Positions 16,034 through 23,621 of a DNA stretch of 24,774 bases are shown here, in pieces. Position 1 is the stretch's first letter. Every line of letters starts with the position of its first letter. Position numbers and translations under genes: made by a program. The DNA is from Clostridia bacterium (GTDB taxonomy: Bacteria; Bacillota_A; Clostridia; Christensenellales; Aristaeellaceae), in assembly GCA_017938645.1 (NCBI GenBank), contig JAGBBE010000070.1, positions 1-24,774 of the forward strand. The letters are read 5' to 3'. The notes beneath the pieces were generated by a model that saw nothing but the letters and a program-made list of their open reading frames with translations, was not told the origin of the DNA and made no database searches.

Positions 16034-16073
16034 AAAAAGGCGGCGCAAAGGGAACGTACGCCCTCGCGCCGCC
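16034..16073 (-). terminator. Intrinsic terminator between the cyclophilin gene and the U32 gene
   Basis: Read on the minus strand, GGCGGCGC (16073-16066) pairs with GCGCCGCC (16046-16039) around an inner GAGGG/CCCTT pairing, followed by TTTTTCT (16038 down). It begins nine bases after the cyclophilin stop, and its T-tract ends only a few bases from the upstream candidate start (16029) of the U32 gene. Confidence 0.85.
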
Positions 16074-16081
16074 AAAGGCTA

Positions 16082-16597
16082 TTACAGTTTGTTGAAGGGA
16101 TACTCGACGCCGTTGGTTTCCACGCGGATGGACGCGATGACCTGCGGCTCCAGCGGACGGTCCATGCGGTCGGTCTTCTTGGACACGATGCCGTCGGCCA
16201 CTTCCATGCCGGTGAGCACCTTGCCGAAAGCGGCATAGGAGCCGTCCAGATGGGGGCTGTCGCTGGTCATGATAAAGAACTGGGAACCGGCGCTGTCCTT
16301 CATCATGCTGCGAGCCATGCTGAGAACGCCATAGGTGTGCTTGAGGGGATTGGGCACGCCGTTCATGCCAAACTCACCCTTGATGCGGTACCCCGGGCCG
16401 CCCATGCCGGTGCCGTTGGGGCAGCCGCCCTGAATCATGAAGCCGGGGATGCAGCGGTGGAAGATGAGTCCGTCATAGAAGCCGCTGTTGGCCAGAGAAA
16501 TGAAGTTTCCGACGCTCTGGGGCGCGATTTCGGGATAGAGTTCGCCCTGCATGACGCCGCCGTCCTTCATGGTGATGGTAAAAGTGGGATTCGCCAT
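16082..16597 (-). CDS. Cyclophilin-type peptidyl-prolyl cis-trans isomerase
   Basis: A 171-residue protein-folding catalyst that isomerises X-Pro bonds. It has no signal peptide, so it is probably cytoplasmic. The cyclophilin active-site residues are present: R48 in FHRCIPGFMIQGG, Q56, the SQFFIM strand (105-110), and HLDGSYAAFGKVLTGMEV (116-133). The start ATG at 16597 is fixed by GGAAAGAAGG upstream and by alignment; a longer in-frame opening from 16654 would add 19 residues that include the leader, and is rejected. It has its own promoter right after ispE and its own terminator, so it is probably transcribed alone. Confidence 0.93.
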   Translation of the reverse strand: MANPTFTITMKDGGVMQGELYPEIAPQSVGNFISLANSGFYDGLIFHRCIPGFMIQGGCPNGTGMGGPGYRIKGEFGMNGVPNPLKHTYGVLSMARSMMKDSAGSQFFIMTSDSPHLDGSYAAFGKVLTGMEVADGIVSKKTDRMDRPLEPQVIASIRVETNGVEYPFNKL

Positions 16598-16659
16598 AAA
16601 AAAGACCTTCTTTCCTGTAACGTTCACGTCTATTGGAAGACGATAAATTCTCATATTGC

Positions 16660-16688
16660 ATTATAACCGTTTTCGGGCGTAAAAGCAA
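16660..16688 (-). promoter_or_regulatory. Promoter of the cyclophilin gene
   Basis: On the minus strand, TTGCTT (16683-16688), a 17-bp spacer and TATAAT (16660-16665). It starts five bases after the ispE stop. No terminator separates ispE from it, so some read-through from ispE is possible. Confidence 0.78.
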
Positions 16689-16693
16689 ATGTT

Positions 16694-17611
16694 TTATGCC
16701 TCAGAGCCGAGTGTATGCGTGACCCATACATCGCCCCAGTTTTCCTTTTGCGCGATGGGACGGAGCATACCGGCAGCGGCCTCGGCCTGCGCCTGATTGT
16801 CAAATACGCCGTACACAACCGAACCCGAGCCCGTCATCATGCCGCGTACGGCTCCGGCAGCTTCCAGCACCCGGCAGGCTTCAGAAATGGCGGGTCGAAC
16901 CTTTACGCTTACGCCTTCGAGCACATTGTCCATGGAAGAGGCAAGCAGAGGCAGATCGCGTGCAATGAGCGCCTGCTGAGCCTGAATGGTCCGCGGGCGC
17001 ACAAGTTCGTCAGGATCCAGCGAATCAAAAGCTGTGAAGACTTCTTTGGTGCTCAGCCCTTCGCAGGGCTGAAGCATCACAAGCCAGATCTGAGGCACGG
17101 GGGAAAGCGGCTGGATGTTTTCACCGATGCCGCCTACTCGCGCCAGACCGCCGGTGAGCATAAAGGGAATGTCCGCACCAAGGGAGAGGCCCAGGGCAAG
17201 CAGCTCCGCTTCGGGCACATTCAGGTTCCAAAGCTGGCACAGACCCTTAAGTGCAGCTGCTGCGTCCGCGCTTCCGCCGCCCATGCCTGCGCCGGACGGA
17301 ATGTGCTTTTCCAGCCTCATGCGCGCGCCTTTTTCCACCTGATAACGTTCTTTGAGCTTCTTTGCCGCCCGGTAGACCAGATTCTTTTCGTCATAGGTGA
17401 CAACGGCGGAGGAAAGCTCGCCGCTTCCGTCGCCAATACGCCCGGAAACCGTTGCGCCCTCCAGCGTAAGTTCATCCGCCTCCTCCAGATACAGCACATC
17501 GTGCATCTCCACGCTCTGCATCAGCATGTCCATGAGATGATACCCGTCCTCACGCGTACCCAGAATATCCAGCGTCCAGTTGATTTTGGCGTGCGCCTTG
17601 AGACAAAGCAT
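16694..17611 (-). CDS. ispE: 4-diphosphocytidyl-2-C-methyl-D-erythritol kinase
   Basis: A 305-residue GHMP kinase of the MEP isoprenoid pathway. It phosphorylates CDP-ME at the 2-OH with ATP. The N-terminal KAHAKINWTLDILG carries the family Lys (K9); the GHMP glycine-rich loop is IPSGAGMGGGSADAAAAL (104-121); the catalytic aspartate is D147 in GADIPF; the C-terminal GHMP motif is MMTGSGSVVYGVF. Length is normal. The reading frame stays open upstream to 18088, but the true start is ATG 17611, with GGAAAGGGTGG upstream, a promoter at 17646-17674 and the family N-terminus. The upstream extension crosses that promoter and the divergent gene. Confidence 0.95.
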   Translation of the reverse strand: MLCLKAHAKINWTLDILGTREDGYHLMDMLMQSVEMHDVLYLEEADELTLEGATVSGRIGDGSGELSSAVVTYDEKNLVYRAAKKLKERYQVEKGARMRLEKHIPSGAGMGGGSADAAAALKGLCQLWNLNVPEAELLALGLSLGADIPFMLTGGLARVGGIGENIQPLSPVPQIWLVMLQPCEGLSTKEVFTAFDSLDPDELVRPRTIQAQQALIARDLPLLASSMDNVLEGVSVKVRPAISEACRVLEAAGAVRGMMTGSGSVVYGVFDNQAQAEAAAGMLRPIAQKENWGDVWVTHTLGSEA

Positions 17612-17640
17612 TGCAAGCCACCCTTTCCGTGTGGTATGAT
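17611..17640 (+). promoter_or_regulatory. Probable promoter of the 17690-20306 operon
   Basis: TTGCAA (17611-17616), an 18-bp spacer and TATGAT (17635-17640), about 50 bases before the DUF1934 start. It overlaps the ispE leader and start codon, so the two divergent transcripts would overlap at their 5' ends. Confidence 0.5.
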
Positions 17641-17645
17641 TTGAT

Positions 17646-17674
17646 AGTATACCAGTTTTTGAAGTAACTGTTAA
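17646..17674 (-). promoter_or_regulatory. Promoter of ispE
   Basis: On the minus strand, TTAACA (17669-17674), a 17-bp spacer and TATACT (17646-17651), 34 bases before the ispE start codon. Confidence 0.75.
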
Positions 17675-17689
17675 GAGGGTGAATGCAGG

Positions 17690-18139
17690 ATGATGACCAT
17701 ACCTGTTTTGATTTCCGTATTGTCCAACGCCCACCGGGAGGAAGTGGTGGAGGACGAAACCATGACCATGCTTACCTCGGGCGAAATGGATCTGACGGAG
17801 ACTGCGGCTGTGATCCGCTATGAGGAATCCATCGACGAGGGTATGCCGCCGCAGAAGGTGGAAATTACCATTGAAAACGAGTGCCTTACCATGTCGCGCG
17901 GAGGCGCTTATCAGACGCATATGGTGTTTCGCATCGGATGCCGTTATGAGGGCATGTATCACACGCCCTACGGCGACATGGATCTGGCAGTCTATTGTAC
18001 CCGTCTGAACTACGATCTGGGCGACGATGGCGGGGAAATCGAGCTGAGCTATCAGCTGGATCTCAACGGTTCCTTTGCAGCCATGCACGATATGACGCTC
18101 AGGCTTGTGAGGCAGAATGAAAATGGAACTGCACTCTGA
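17690..18139 (+). CDS. DUF1934 domain protein (YwiB-like)
   Basis: A 149-residue protein that spans the whole DUF1934 family length. It has the expected beta-rich pattern: VLISVLSNAHREEV at the start, an acidic stretch with MLTSGEMDL, IRYEESIDEGMPPQKVEITI, YQTHMVFRIGCRYEGMYHTPYGDMDLAVYCTRLNYDL in the middle, and IELSYQLDLNG near the end. The family has a lipocalin-like beta-barrel and no established function; no catalytic residues are evident. ATG 17690 follows a GAGGGTG ribosome site; an ATG at 17693 is nearly equivalent. Its end overlaps the next gene by 23 bases, so it is the first gene of a tightly packed four-gene operon. Confidence 0.82.
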   Translation: MMTIPVLISVLSNAHREEVVEDETMTMLTSGEMDLTETAAVIRYEESIDEGMPPQKVEITIENECLTMSRGGAYQTHMVFRIGCRYEGMYHTPYGDMDLAVYCTRLNYDLGDDGGEIELSYQLDLNGSFAAMHDMTLRLVRQNENGTAL

Positions 18140-18611
18140 TCAGGAAAGAATCCACTTGATCACCGGCGGTTTTCTCAGGATGGATCGGACGGACGACGCA
18201 CTGTGGGTGAGCGATTATCCCAGAAGAAACGCAGATACGATCGGCGTCGAAGAACAGCTCCGCAGCATCGGCGTTTCGTGTGCGCTTGACGAAAAGACGA
18301 AAATGTGGCATCTGGACTGGACGGAGGACAGGTGGGACGAGCTGATCCGCGGACTTCCCCTGACGCCCCCTGCACTTCCTGCGGATGACAGCCTTCATCC
18401 GGCATATGCGCTGTGCCGATTTGCACTTTTGCATCCTGCACCGCGAACGCCTGAAAGTCTGTGCATGCTCAGATCTGTTCTCAAAGGCACCCAGACCATC
18501 CGCCAGCTGCACGAGGAGGCTGTCAGTGCACACCGCGCTGGCCAGCCCATTGCATATGACGCGGGTCGCCTTCTGGCGGCTCAACTGATGAAAGGAGAGA
18601 CGAAACGATGA
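18117..18611 (+). CDS. Conserved-looking small protein of unknown function
   Basis: A 164-residue protein that I do not recognise. It begins MKMELHSDQERIHLIT, has an acidic, Trp-containing middle (KMWHLDWTEDRWDELIRGLP) followed by a proline-rich linker (LTPPALPAD), and a more helical C-terminal half. It has no signal peptide, membrane segment or known motif. It is supported as a gene by its position: it overlaps the DUF1934 gene by 23 bases, and its stop TGA shares the ATGA with the MBL start. ATG 18117 and 18123 are both possible. Cotranscription with the MBL and methyltransferase-like genes is likely. Confidence 0.7.
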   Translation: MKMELHSDQERIHLITGGFLRMDRTDDALWVSDYPRRNADTIGVEEQLRSIGVSCALDEKTKMWHLDWTEDRWDELIRGLPLTPPALPADDSLHPAYALCRFALLHPAPRTPESLCMLRSVLKGTQTIRQLHEEAVSAHRAGQPIAYDAGRLLAAQLMKGETKR

Positions 18612-19249
18612 TCCTCAGGTACTACGGACACGCGTTCTTCACACTTTCGCTTGAAAATGACACGGTGATCGCCTTTGATCCCTACGGAAACTTCTACGAT
18701 TACCCGGAGCGTAATATCAAGGCGGATCTGTGCCTTGTGAGCCATCATCATCACGATCACGATGGCCTCTCCTGCCTGCAGCCCGGCGCGGTGGTTATCG
18801 ATCAGCCCGGCGTGCATGCGCCGCTGGACGGCGTGATTGTGCGCGGCATTTCCACCTGGCATGATGAGGTACAGGGCGCCAAGCGCGGTCCCAATACCAT
18901 TTTCATCGTGGAGGCGGAGGGACTGCGTATCGCTCATGCCGGCGATCTTGGGCATATGCCGGACGTCAGGCAGATCAAACAGCTTGGCCATATTGACGTG
19001 CTGCTTCTGCCGGTGGGCGGCTACTATACCATCGATCCTCAAACGGCTCTGGAGGTCTGCCGCATGGTTCAGCCGCGCGTTGTGGTTCCCATGCACTACC
19101 GCACGGAGTACGACCCGGAAATGCCTATCTGCGAGCTTCGCGATTTCCTCATGCTGCTTCGTGCCGAGGATAGCCAGCTGCCTCTGATGCGCATCGCAAA
19201 GGCTGATATCAGCGAGCGGCCGCAGGTGGTTACGCTCAAGATCCAGTGA
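18608..19249 (+). CDS. MBL-fold metal-dependent hydrolase (UlaG-like)
   Basis: A 213-residue cytoplasmic protein with the short UlaG/YycJ-type metallo-beta-lactamase fold. The metal motif HxHxDH is H46-H48-D50-H51 in SHHHHDHDG; further ligands are likely H110/D113 (IAHAGDLG) and H163 (VPMHYRTEYDP). Early residues ILRYYGHAFF and FDPYG fit the group. Such proteins hydrolyse lactones, phosphodiesters or nucleic acids; no specificity can be read. The start ATG 18608 overlaps the previous stop (ATGA) and AAAGGAG lies 9-10 bases upstream, inside the preceding gene. It is followed after 16 bases by the methyltransferase-like gene. Confidence 0.85.
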   Translation: MILRYYGHAFFTLSLENDTVIAFDPYGNFYDYPERNIKADLCLVSHHHHDHDGLSCLQPGAVVIDQPGVHAPLDGVIVRGISTWHDEVQGAKRGPNTIFIVEAEGLRIAHAGDLGHMPDVRQIKQLGHIDVLLLPVGGYYTIDPQTALEVCRMVQPRVVVPMHYRTEYDPEMPICELRDFLMLLRAEDSQLPLMRIAKADISERPQVVTLKIQ

Positions 19250-19250
19250 C

Positions 19251-19256
19251 AAGGAG
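19251..19256 (+). promoter_or_regulatory. Ribosome binding site that selects a GTG start
   Basis: AAGGAG at 19251-19256 abuts the ATG at 19257 with no spacing, so it cannot serve it. It sits nine bases before the in-frame GTG at 19266, which is therefore the likely start. Confidence 0.7.
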
Positions 19257-19265
19257 ATGCATCCT

Positions 19266-20306
19266 GTGACCCATGTGTGGGAACTTTCTCGTGTGGAGGC
19301 GCTTTTGCAGCGTGCAGAAACCAATCTGCGCGTTCTGGAATGGTTCAGCCGCTACCTGAACCTCTGCCCGCGCTACATCAAGCCTGAGGACGTCAAAAGC
19401 CTCGTTTCCGAATGTGATGTGGATGAGGAAACCGCAGTCAGACTGATGTTCGCCGCAGCTTTCGGTATAGAGGATCGCTTGGTGGAAGAACGTTATCTCA
19501 CGACTGCCATTCGCAGGCTAAACGCGGATGAGTGCCGTGCCGATCCATATTATGCTGCGATCCGGCTTCCGGAGATTTCCCGCGGCAGATGGAAGATGGG
19601 ATACAAGACCATCGAACCGTATGAGCTGTTTACAGCGGATGATCTTCTGACGATGCCGGATGGACGGGAGATTCCTCAAACCGGCTTTTTCAGCGAACCG
19701 TTCCGCGCGCCCATCGTGGAAGAAAACGGACGCGAATGGATGACGGTAACGCCCAGCGAAATCAACACCATGACGGCGGATATCCGCGCTGCATTCGGCA
19801 AGGTTGCGGTATTCGGACTCGGACTTGGTTACTATGCCTTCATGGCGTCGGAAAAGCCGGAAGTTACGGAAATTGTGGTGGTAGAGCGCGATCCGGAGGT
19901 AATCTCGCTTTTCCGCGAGTTCATTCTTCCGCAGTTTCCCAACCGCAGCAAGGTCAGAATTGTCGAGGCGGATGCCTATGCTTTTGCAGAAGGTATGGGT
20001 GAAGGACGCTTCGACTGCGCTTATGTAGACATCTGGCACGATGTGCTGGACGGCGTGGAAATGTATCTGCGCATGAAGCGGCTGGAGCACTTTTCACCCG
20101 GTACGAAGTTTTTGTACTGGATCGAACCCTCCATGCTTGCATGGCTGCGCGGAATGGCGCTGATGGAAGTGGAGGAAAAGACCATCGGACCGATGCTCCG
20201 TACGCTGGGCAGCATCGAAACTGCCGAAGCGCTGAAACAGGCGCTTTCAGACGAAAATCTGCGCAGAATCGCACCGCTGATTCCACTGGAGGTTGCAAAA
20301 CGATAA
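19266..20306 (+). CDS. Rossmann-fold SAM methyltransferase-like protein of unknown function
   Basis: A 346-residue protein starting at GTG 19266 (see the adjacent ribosome site). The N-terminal 150 residues are a helical, family-specific region (LRVLEWFSRYLNLCPRYIKP, SEPFRAPIVEENG). The C-terminal half has a spermidine-synthase/methyltransferase-like Rossmann fold: glycine-rich VAVFGLGLGYYAF (180-192), acidic strand-2 end IVVVERDPEVI (204-213), EADAYAF (234-240), and RFDCAYVDIWHDV (248-260) where the motif IV aspartates would be. It may bind SAM; substrate and even catalytic competence are uncertain. It is the last gene of the DUF1934 operon, followed by a strong terminator. Confidence 0.75.
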   Translation: MTHVWELSRVEALLQRAETNLRVLEWFSRYLNLCPRYIKPEDVKSLVSECDVDEETAVRLMFAAAFGIEDRLVEERYLTTAIRRLNADECRADPYYAAIRLPEISRGRWKMGYKTIEPYELFTADDLLTMPDGREIPQTGFFSEPFRAPIVEENGREWMTVTPSEINTMTADIRAAFGKVAVFGLGLGYYAFMASEKPEVTEIVVVERDPEVISLFREFILPQFPNRSKVRIVEADAYAFAEGMGEGRFDCAYVDIWHDVLDGVEMYLRMKRLEHFSPGTKFLYWIEPSMLAWLRGMALMEVEEKTIGPMLRTLGSIETAEALKQALSDENLRRIAPLIPLEVAKR

Positions 20307-20309
20307 CAA

Positions 20310-20345
20310 AAAGAGCTTTCCCGAAAAAAAAGGGAAGGCTCTTTT
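20310..20345. terminator. Bidirectional terminator between the methyltransferase-like and EndoQ-UvrD genes
   Basis: AAAGAGCTTTCCC (20310-20322) pairs with GGGAAGGCTCTTT (20332-20344), 13 pairs with one G-U, and an A-rich nine-base loop. T-tracts lie on both sides when read on each strand. It starts four bases after the plus-strand stop and ends six bases before the end of the convergent gene. Confidence 0.9.
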
Positions 20346-20350
20346 GCTTG

Positions 20351-23300
20351 TCAGAACAGCGTCAGCTGCTCCATTTTGGGAATGCGGTTCCGCGGACGGA
20401 TCTTACCCCGCTCGGCGGAGGCGGGCAACTCGCCTAAAAAGGACGAAGGTGTACCGCCGCAGGAGAGAATCAGCTCTTCGCGCGCGCGGGTGATACCCAC
20501 AAAGAACAGCCTGCGCTCTTCCTCAATATCGGTTTCCGAACGCGCATGAACCGGCGGGAACGTGCCGTCTGTTACACCGGAGAGGAAAACAACCGGGAAT
20601 TCAAGACCCTTTGCACCATGCAGCGTCATCAGTCTGACTGCGCCGGACTGATAGCCGCTGCCGGATATGCGGCGGATGTCGCCCTCGCCGGCTGTGCGAA
20701 GCGTGGTGAGAAGATCGGCCATATGGTCGTAGAAGACAGCGGCATTGAGCAGCCGGGTTACATCATCGCCGGAAACGGAGCAGCGTTCGGCCAGCCGTTC
20801 CAGCTGCTTTCTGGGCTTTTCGCGGGAATGACAGAATTGCGATACCGCCTCAATCCACGGAGTGAGCAGCGGAAAATCCGCTAGCTCAGAGGCGAGGACA
20901 TGCGGATCGGCATCGGAAGCACCAAAAACAGACAATGCCACAGAGGCACGCTGGGCAAGCTCTGCGGGCAGACGCCACAGGTTCATCAGCGCCGTGTGTA
21001 CGGAGGCGCCGTCCGTAGGATCGTTCAGACTTGCGAAGAAGGCGAGCAAACCCTGCACATCCTTTGAACTGAGGAAATCATCATGACCGGTGATGACACA
21101 GGGAATGCTGTCGTGAGCAAGCGCGCTTTCGATCTGTTCCAGCTGACGGTTGGTGCGGCAGAGAATGGCGATGTCCGAAAAAGAGCGGGCAACGGAAGGC
21201 GTGTTCCGGCTTTGCTGCGCTTCCAGCATGTCCACACCGCCGGTGAGACGGGAGATTTCCTTGGCAATCCATACGGATTCGGAAAAGCTGTCCGGCGCTT
21301 CCATGATGCGCAGTTTTGCTCCGCTGGGGTGGTGCGGGGTCAGCAGACGCTCAAAGCCGGGATTGCGGCGAATTACATCCAGCGCAGCGCTGAGAATCTC
21401 GGGCGTGGAGCGGTAATTGTCGGAAAGATGAATCAGTTCTGCATCAGGCCTTGCTTTCAGGAACGCATCAAAACAATCTGCCTGTGCGCCGCGGAAACCG
21501 TAAATGGCCTGATCAGGATCGCCGATCACAAACAGACTTTTGCTCTTCAAGCTCCAGTGTGCAACCAGCTCATGCTGCACTGCGTTGATATCCTGAAATT
21601 CATCCACAAGCAGATGGGTGAATTGCTTTTTTCGGGAAACATCGGTTTTGAGGGCATCCAGCAGCACGTCGTCCAGATCGCGCAAACCGAGCACTTCCAG
21701 ACGCTGTGCATATGCGCCGGGCAGCCACGCGGGCAAAGAGACGATTTCTTCCGTTTTCGCGCACAGGTTGTTTTTGTACAGAGACAGCTGACGCAGACAT
21801 TCGGAAGGCGACAGGTGCGCCTCATGCTCGCTGAGCAGAATGCTGAGAATATCCAGAGACTGCGCTCTTGTCACGATGGGCTTTTTCGGAATCTGTTCCA
21901 TCGCGATGGCATGAAAGGTGCCGACCGTAAGCCCTCGCACAGCTTTTTTGCCAAGCTGAGCGGTGAGACGATCCAGCATTTCTTTGGCAGCCTGTCGAGT
22001 AAAAGTGACAGCGGTGATTTCGGAAGGCGAAACGCCCTGTTCAATCAGGTATGCGATGCGCGAAACCAGCGTTTTGGTTTTACCAGTGCCGGGACCGGCA
22101 ATGACGGCGGTGCATGCGGCTGTGCCGGTAACGGCTGCAAGCTGTCCTTCGTTCAGTTCTGCTGCAGGCGCAGAAACAGCTTCAGCCTCAGGCTCTTCTT
22201 TCTGCTTTTTGACTCCTTTGAGGTTAAAACCTTTACGGCCAGCAAGTCCGGCCAGATCAATCAGCGACGTCTGGCCCATCAGACGCTCGGCTTCACCAGG
22301 TTCAAAGATCGAAATCACACCGTATTCGCCGTCATACCCAGCTTTGCGGATGACCTGTCCTGCGCGCAGACGGCGCAGCGCCTCAGCGATAACGGGAGAA
22401 TCAATCTCCTCCGGTGGAAGCGTGCGAAGAATAGAAAACTCCGATCCGAAACGTCTGAGCATATCGAAATAAACCGCTTCCACACGCTTGGAGACAGGAG
22501 AAACACCCATGCAGTCCGCGAGCAGCTCGGGCAGCGGCATCAGACTTTCGAAAGGCTTGCTGATACAGTCAGGCTCAATGCGGTCGGCCAGCATTTCCAC
22601 CCTGTGCAGAACGCCTACAGTCAGCTTGCGTCCGCAGATCGGGCATCGTCCGCCAAGCTCCACCGTCTGCGCTGGTTCCAGACAGCAGCGGCAGTTGCGG
22701 TGACCGTCCAGATGATACTTGCCTTCCTCGGGATAAAACTCGATGGTACCGTAAAACCCTTCTCCGGTTTCAATTGCTTTTTTCAGTTCTGGATAGCTCA
22801 TCCCGCAATCCAGAAGATTGGCTTCGCGTCCGAGCTTGGCGGGCGAATGTGCGTCAGAGTTGGATACGAGGGTGTATTGGTCCAGCTGACTCAGACGTCG
22901 GTTCATCAGCGGGTCGGAGGAAAGGCCTGTTTCAAGCGCGTGAATGTACGGCGACATGTCCGCGAAACATTCCTCCAGCGTTTCAAACTCGGAAAAGGCT
23001 CCAAACAGCGAAAAATGAGGCGTCCAGATGTGAGCAGGAATAAAAATGGCCTCCGGGCAGCATTCCATGGTGATTTCAATCAGATCGCGGCTGTCCAGAC
23101 CAAGAATGGGACGTCCGTCGCTGTGCAGATTGCCGATGGCCTCCAGCCTGTGGGAAAGCTCCTCCGCTTCATCAAGCCCGGGGAGGATGATGACATGATG
23201 AACCTTGCGCGTTTTGCCTCCGCGCTTGTAGATGGTGCTGATCTCACCCGTGATCACAAAACGCGGTGCCTCCGCGGAAACCTCGCACGGAAGAACCAGC

Positions 23301-23503
23301 TCATCCTTGAGACGATAGAGCCCTTCCTCCGCAGGAATCAGCATTTCGCGCAGCTCCTGCCGCCATGCAGGATGCGTAAAGTCGCCCGATCCAATCAGAC
23401 TGATTCCCTTGCGCCGCGCCCAGAGATCCAGATGCGGTGCGTCGCAGTCGCGGCTGGTGGCGCGGGAAAATCGTGAATGGATGTGCAGATCAGCAATGTA
23501 CAT
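20351..23503 (-). CDS. Endonuclease Q-type PHP nuclease fused to UvrD/PcrA-family helicase
   Basis: A 1050-residue cytoplasmic fusion. Residues 1-400 are an endonuclease-Q-like (TIGR00375) module: PHP ligands D5, H7, H9 (ADLHIHSRFS), D41/H44 (GSGDFTHP), E74 (PCEVS), E87, H158 (PAHIW), D217/H219 (NSDAHS), then a zinc site C271/C273/C274 with C287/C290 (CPIC). EndoQ nicks DNA 5' of deaminated bases. A linker (about 420-450) leads to an SF1A helicase: Walker A AGPGTGKT (469-476), TFTRQAA, GTFHAIA, Walker B LLVDEFQD (D634, E635), GDPDQAIYGFRGA, LSDNYRS, LHGAKGLEF, GITRAREEL. The last residues are EQLTLF, matching the QLxLF beta-clamp peptide. All motifs are intact in one frame, so it is a true fusion. 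ATG 23503 has only a weak GGGGG-type ribosome site. Confidence 0.9.
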   Translation of the reverse strand: MYIADLHIHSRFSRATSRDCDAPHLDLWARRKGISLIGSGDFTHPAWRQELREMLIPAEEGLYRLKDELVLPCEVSAEAPRFVITGEISTIYKRGGKTRKVHHVIILPGLDEAEELSHRLEAIGNLHSDGRPILGLDSRDLIEITMECCPEAIFIPAHIWTPHFSLFGAFSEFETLEECFADMSPYIHALETGLSSDPLMNRRLSQLDQYTLVSNSDAHSPAKLGREANLLDCGMSYPELKKAIETGEGFYGTIEFYPEEGKYHLDGHRNCRCCLEPAQTVELGGRCPICGRKLTVGVLHRVEMLADRIEPDCISKPFESLMPLPELLADCMGVSPVSKRVEAVYFDMLRRFGSEFSILRTLPPEEIDSPVIAEALRRLRAGQVIRKAGYDGEYGVISIFEPGEAERLMGQTSLIDLAGLAGRKGFNLKGVKKQKEEPEAEAVSAPAAELNEGQLAAVTGTAACTAVIAGPGTGKTKTLVSRIAYLIEQGVSPSEITAVTFTRQAAKEMLDRLTAQLGKKAVRGLTVGTFHAIAMEQIPKKPIVTRAQSLDILSILLSEHEAHLSPSECLRQLSLYKNNLCAKTEEIVSLPAWLPGAYAQRLEVLGLRDLDDVLLDALKTDVSRKKQFTHLLVDEFQDINAVQHELVAHWSLKSKSLFVIGDPDQAIYGFRGAQADCFDAFLKARPDAELIHLSDNYRSTPEILSAALDVIRRNPGFERLLTPHHPSGAKLRIMEAPDSFSESVWIAKEISRLTGGVDMLEAQQSRNTPSVARSFSDIAILCRTNRQLEQIESALAHDSIPCVITGHDDFLSSKDVQGLLAFFASLNDPTDGASVHTALMNLWRLPAELAQRASVALSVFGASDADPHVLASELADFPLLTPWIEAVSQFCHSREKPRKQLERLAERCSVSGDDVTRLLNAAVFYDHMADLLTTLRTAGEGDIRRISGSGYQSGAVRLMTLHGAKGLEFPVVFLSGVTDGTFPPVHARSETDIEEERRLFFVGITRAREELILSCGGTPSSFLGELPASAERGKIRPRNRIPKMEQLTLF

Positions 23504-23538
23504 GATAAACCCCCGTGGTGCTTTTGGATAACAGCACC

Positions 23539-23567
23539 ATTATACAGCGCAAAACGTGAGTTGTACA
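23539..23567 (-). promoter_or_regulatory. Promoter of the EndoQ-UvrD gene
   Basis: On the minus strand, TGTACA (23562-23567), a 17-bp spacer and a consensus TATAAT (23539-23544), 35 bases before the start codon. The -35 box touches that of the divergent acyltransferase promoter. No SOS-type (LexA) operator was recognised in the gap. Confidence 0.65.
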
Positions 23568-23596
23568 TTGCTTTTTCCCACTGGATATGGTTTAAT
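23568..23596 (+). promoter_or_regulatory. Promoter of the acyltransferase gene
   Basis: TTGCTT (23568-23573), a 17-bp spacer and TTTAAT (23591-23596), about 25 bases before the start codon. Confidence 0.62.
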
Positions 23597-23621
23597 GAAC
23601 ACATATGAAAGGAGAATGAGC

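Noticed and set aside
17612..18088. Upstream extension of the ispE frame by about 159 codons
   Set aside because: The extension crosses the ispE promoter and the divergent DUF1934 gene; the family N-terminus and the ribosome site start at 17611.
21083..23476. A 797-codon plus-strand open frame antisense to the EndoQ-UvrD gene
   Set aside because: No ribosome site or domain; the minus strand carries an intact chain of helicase and PHP motifs, so this is a shadow frame.
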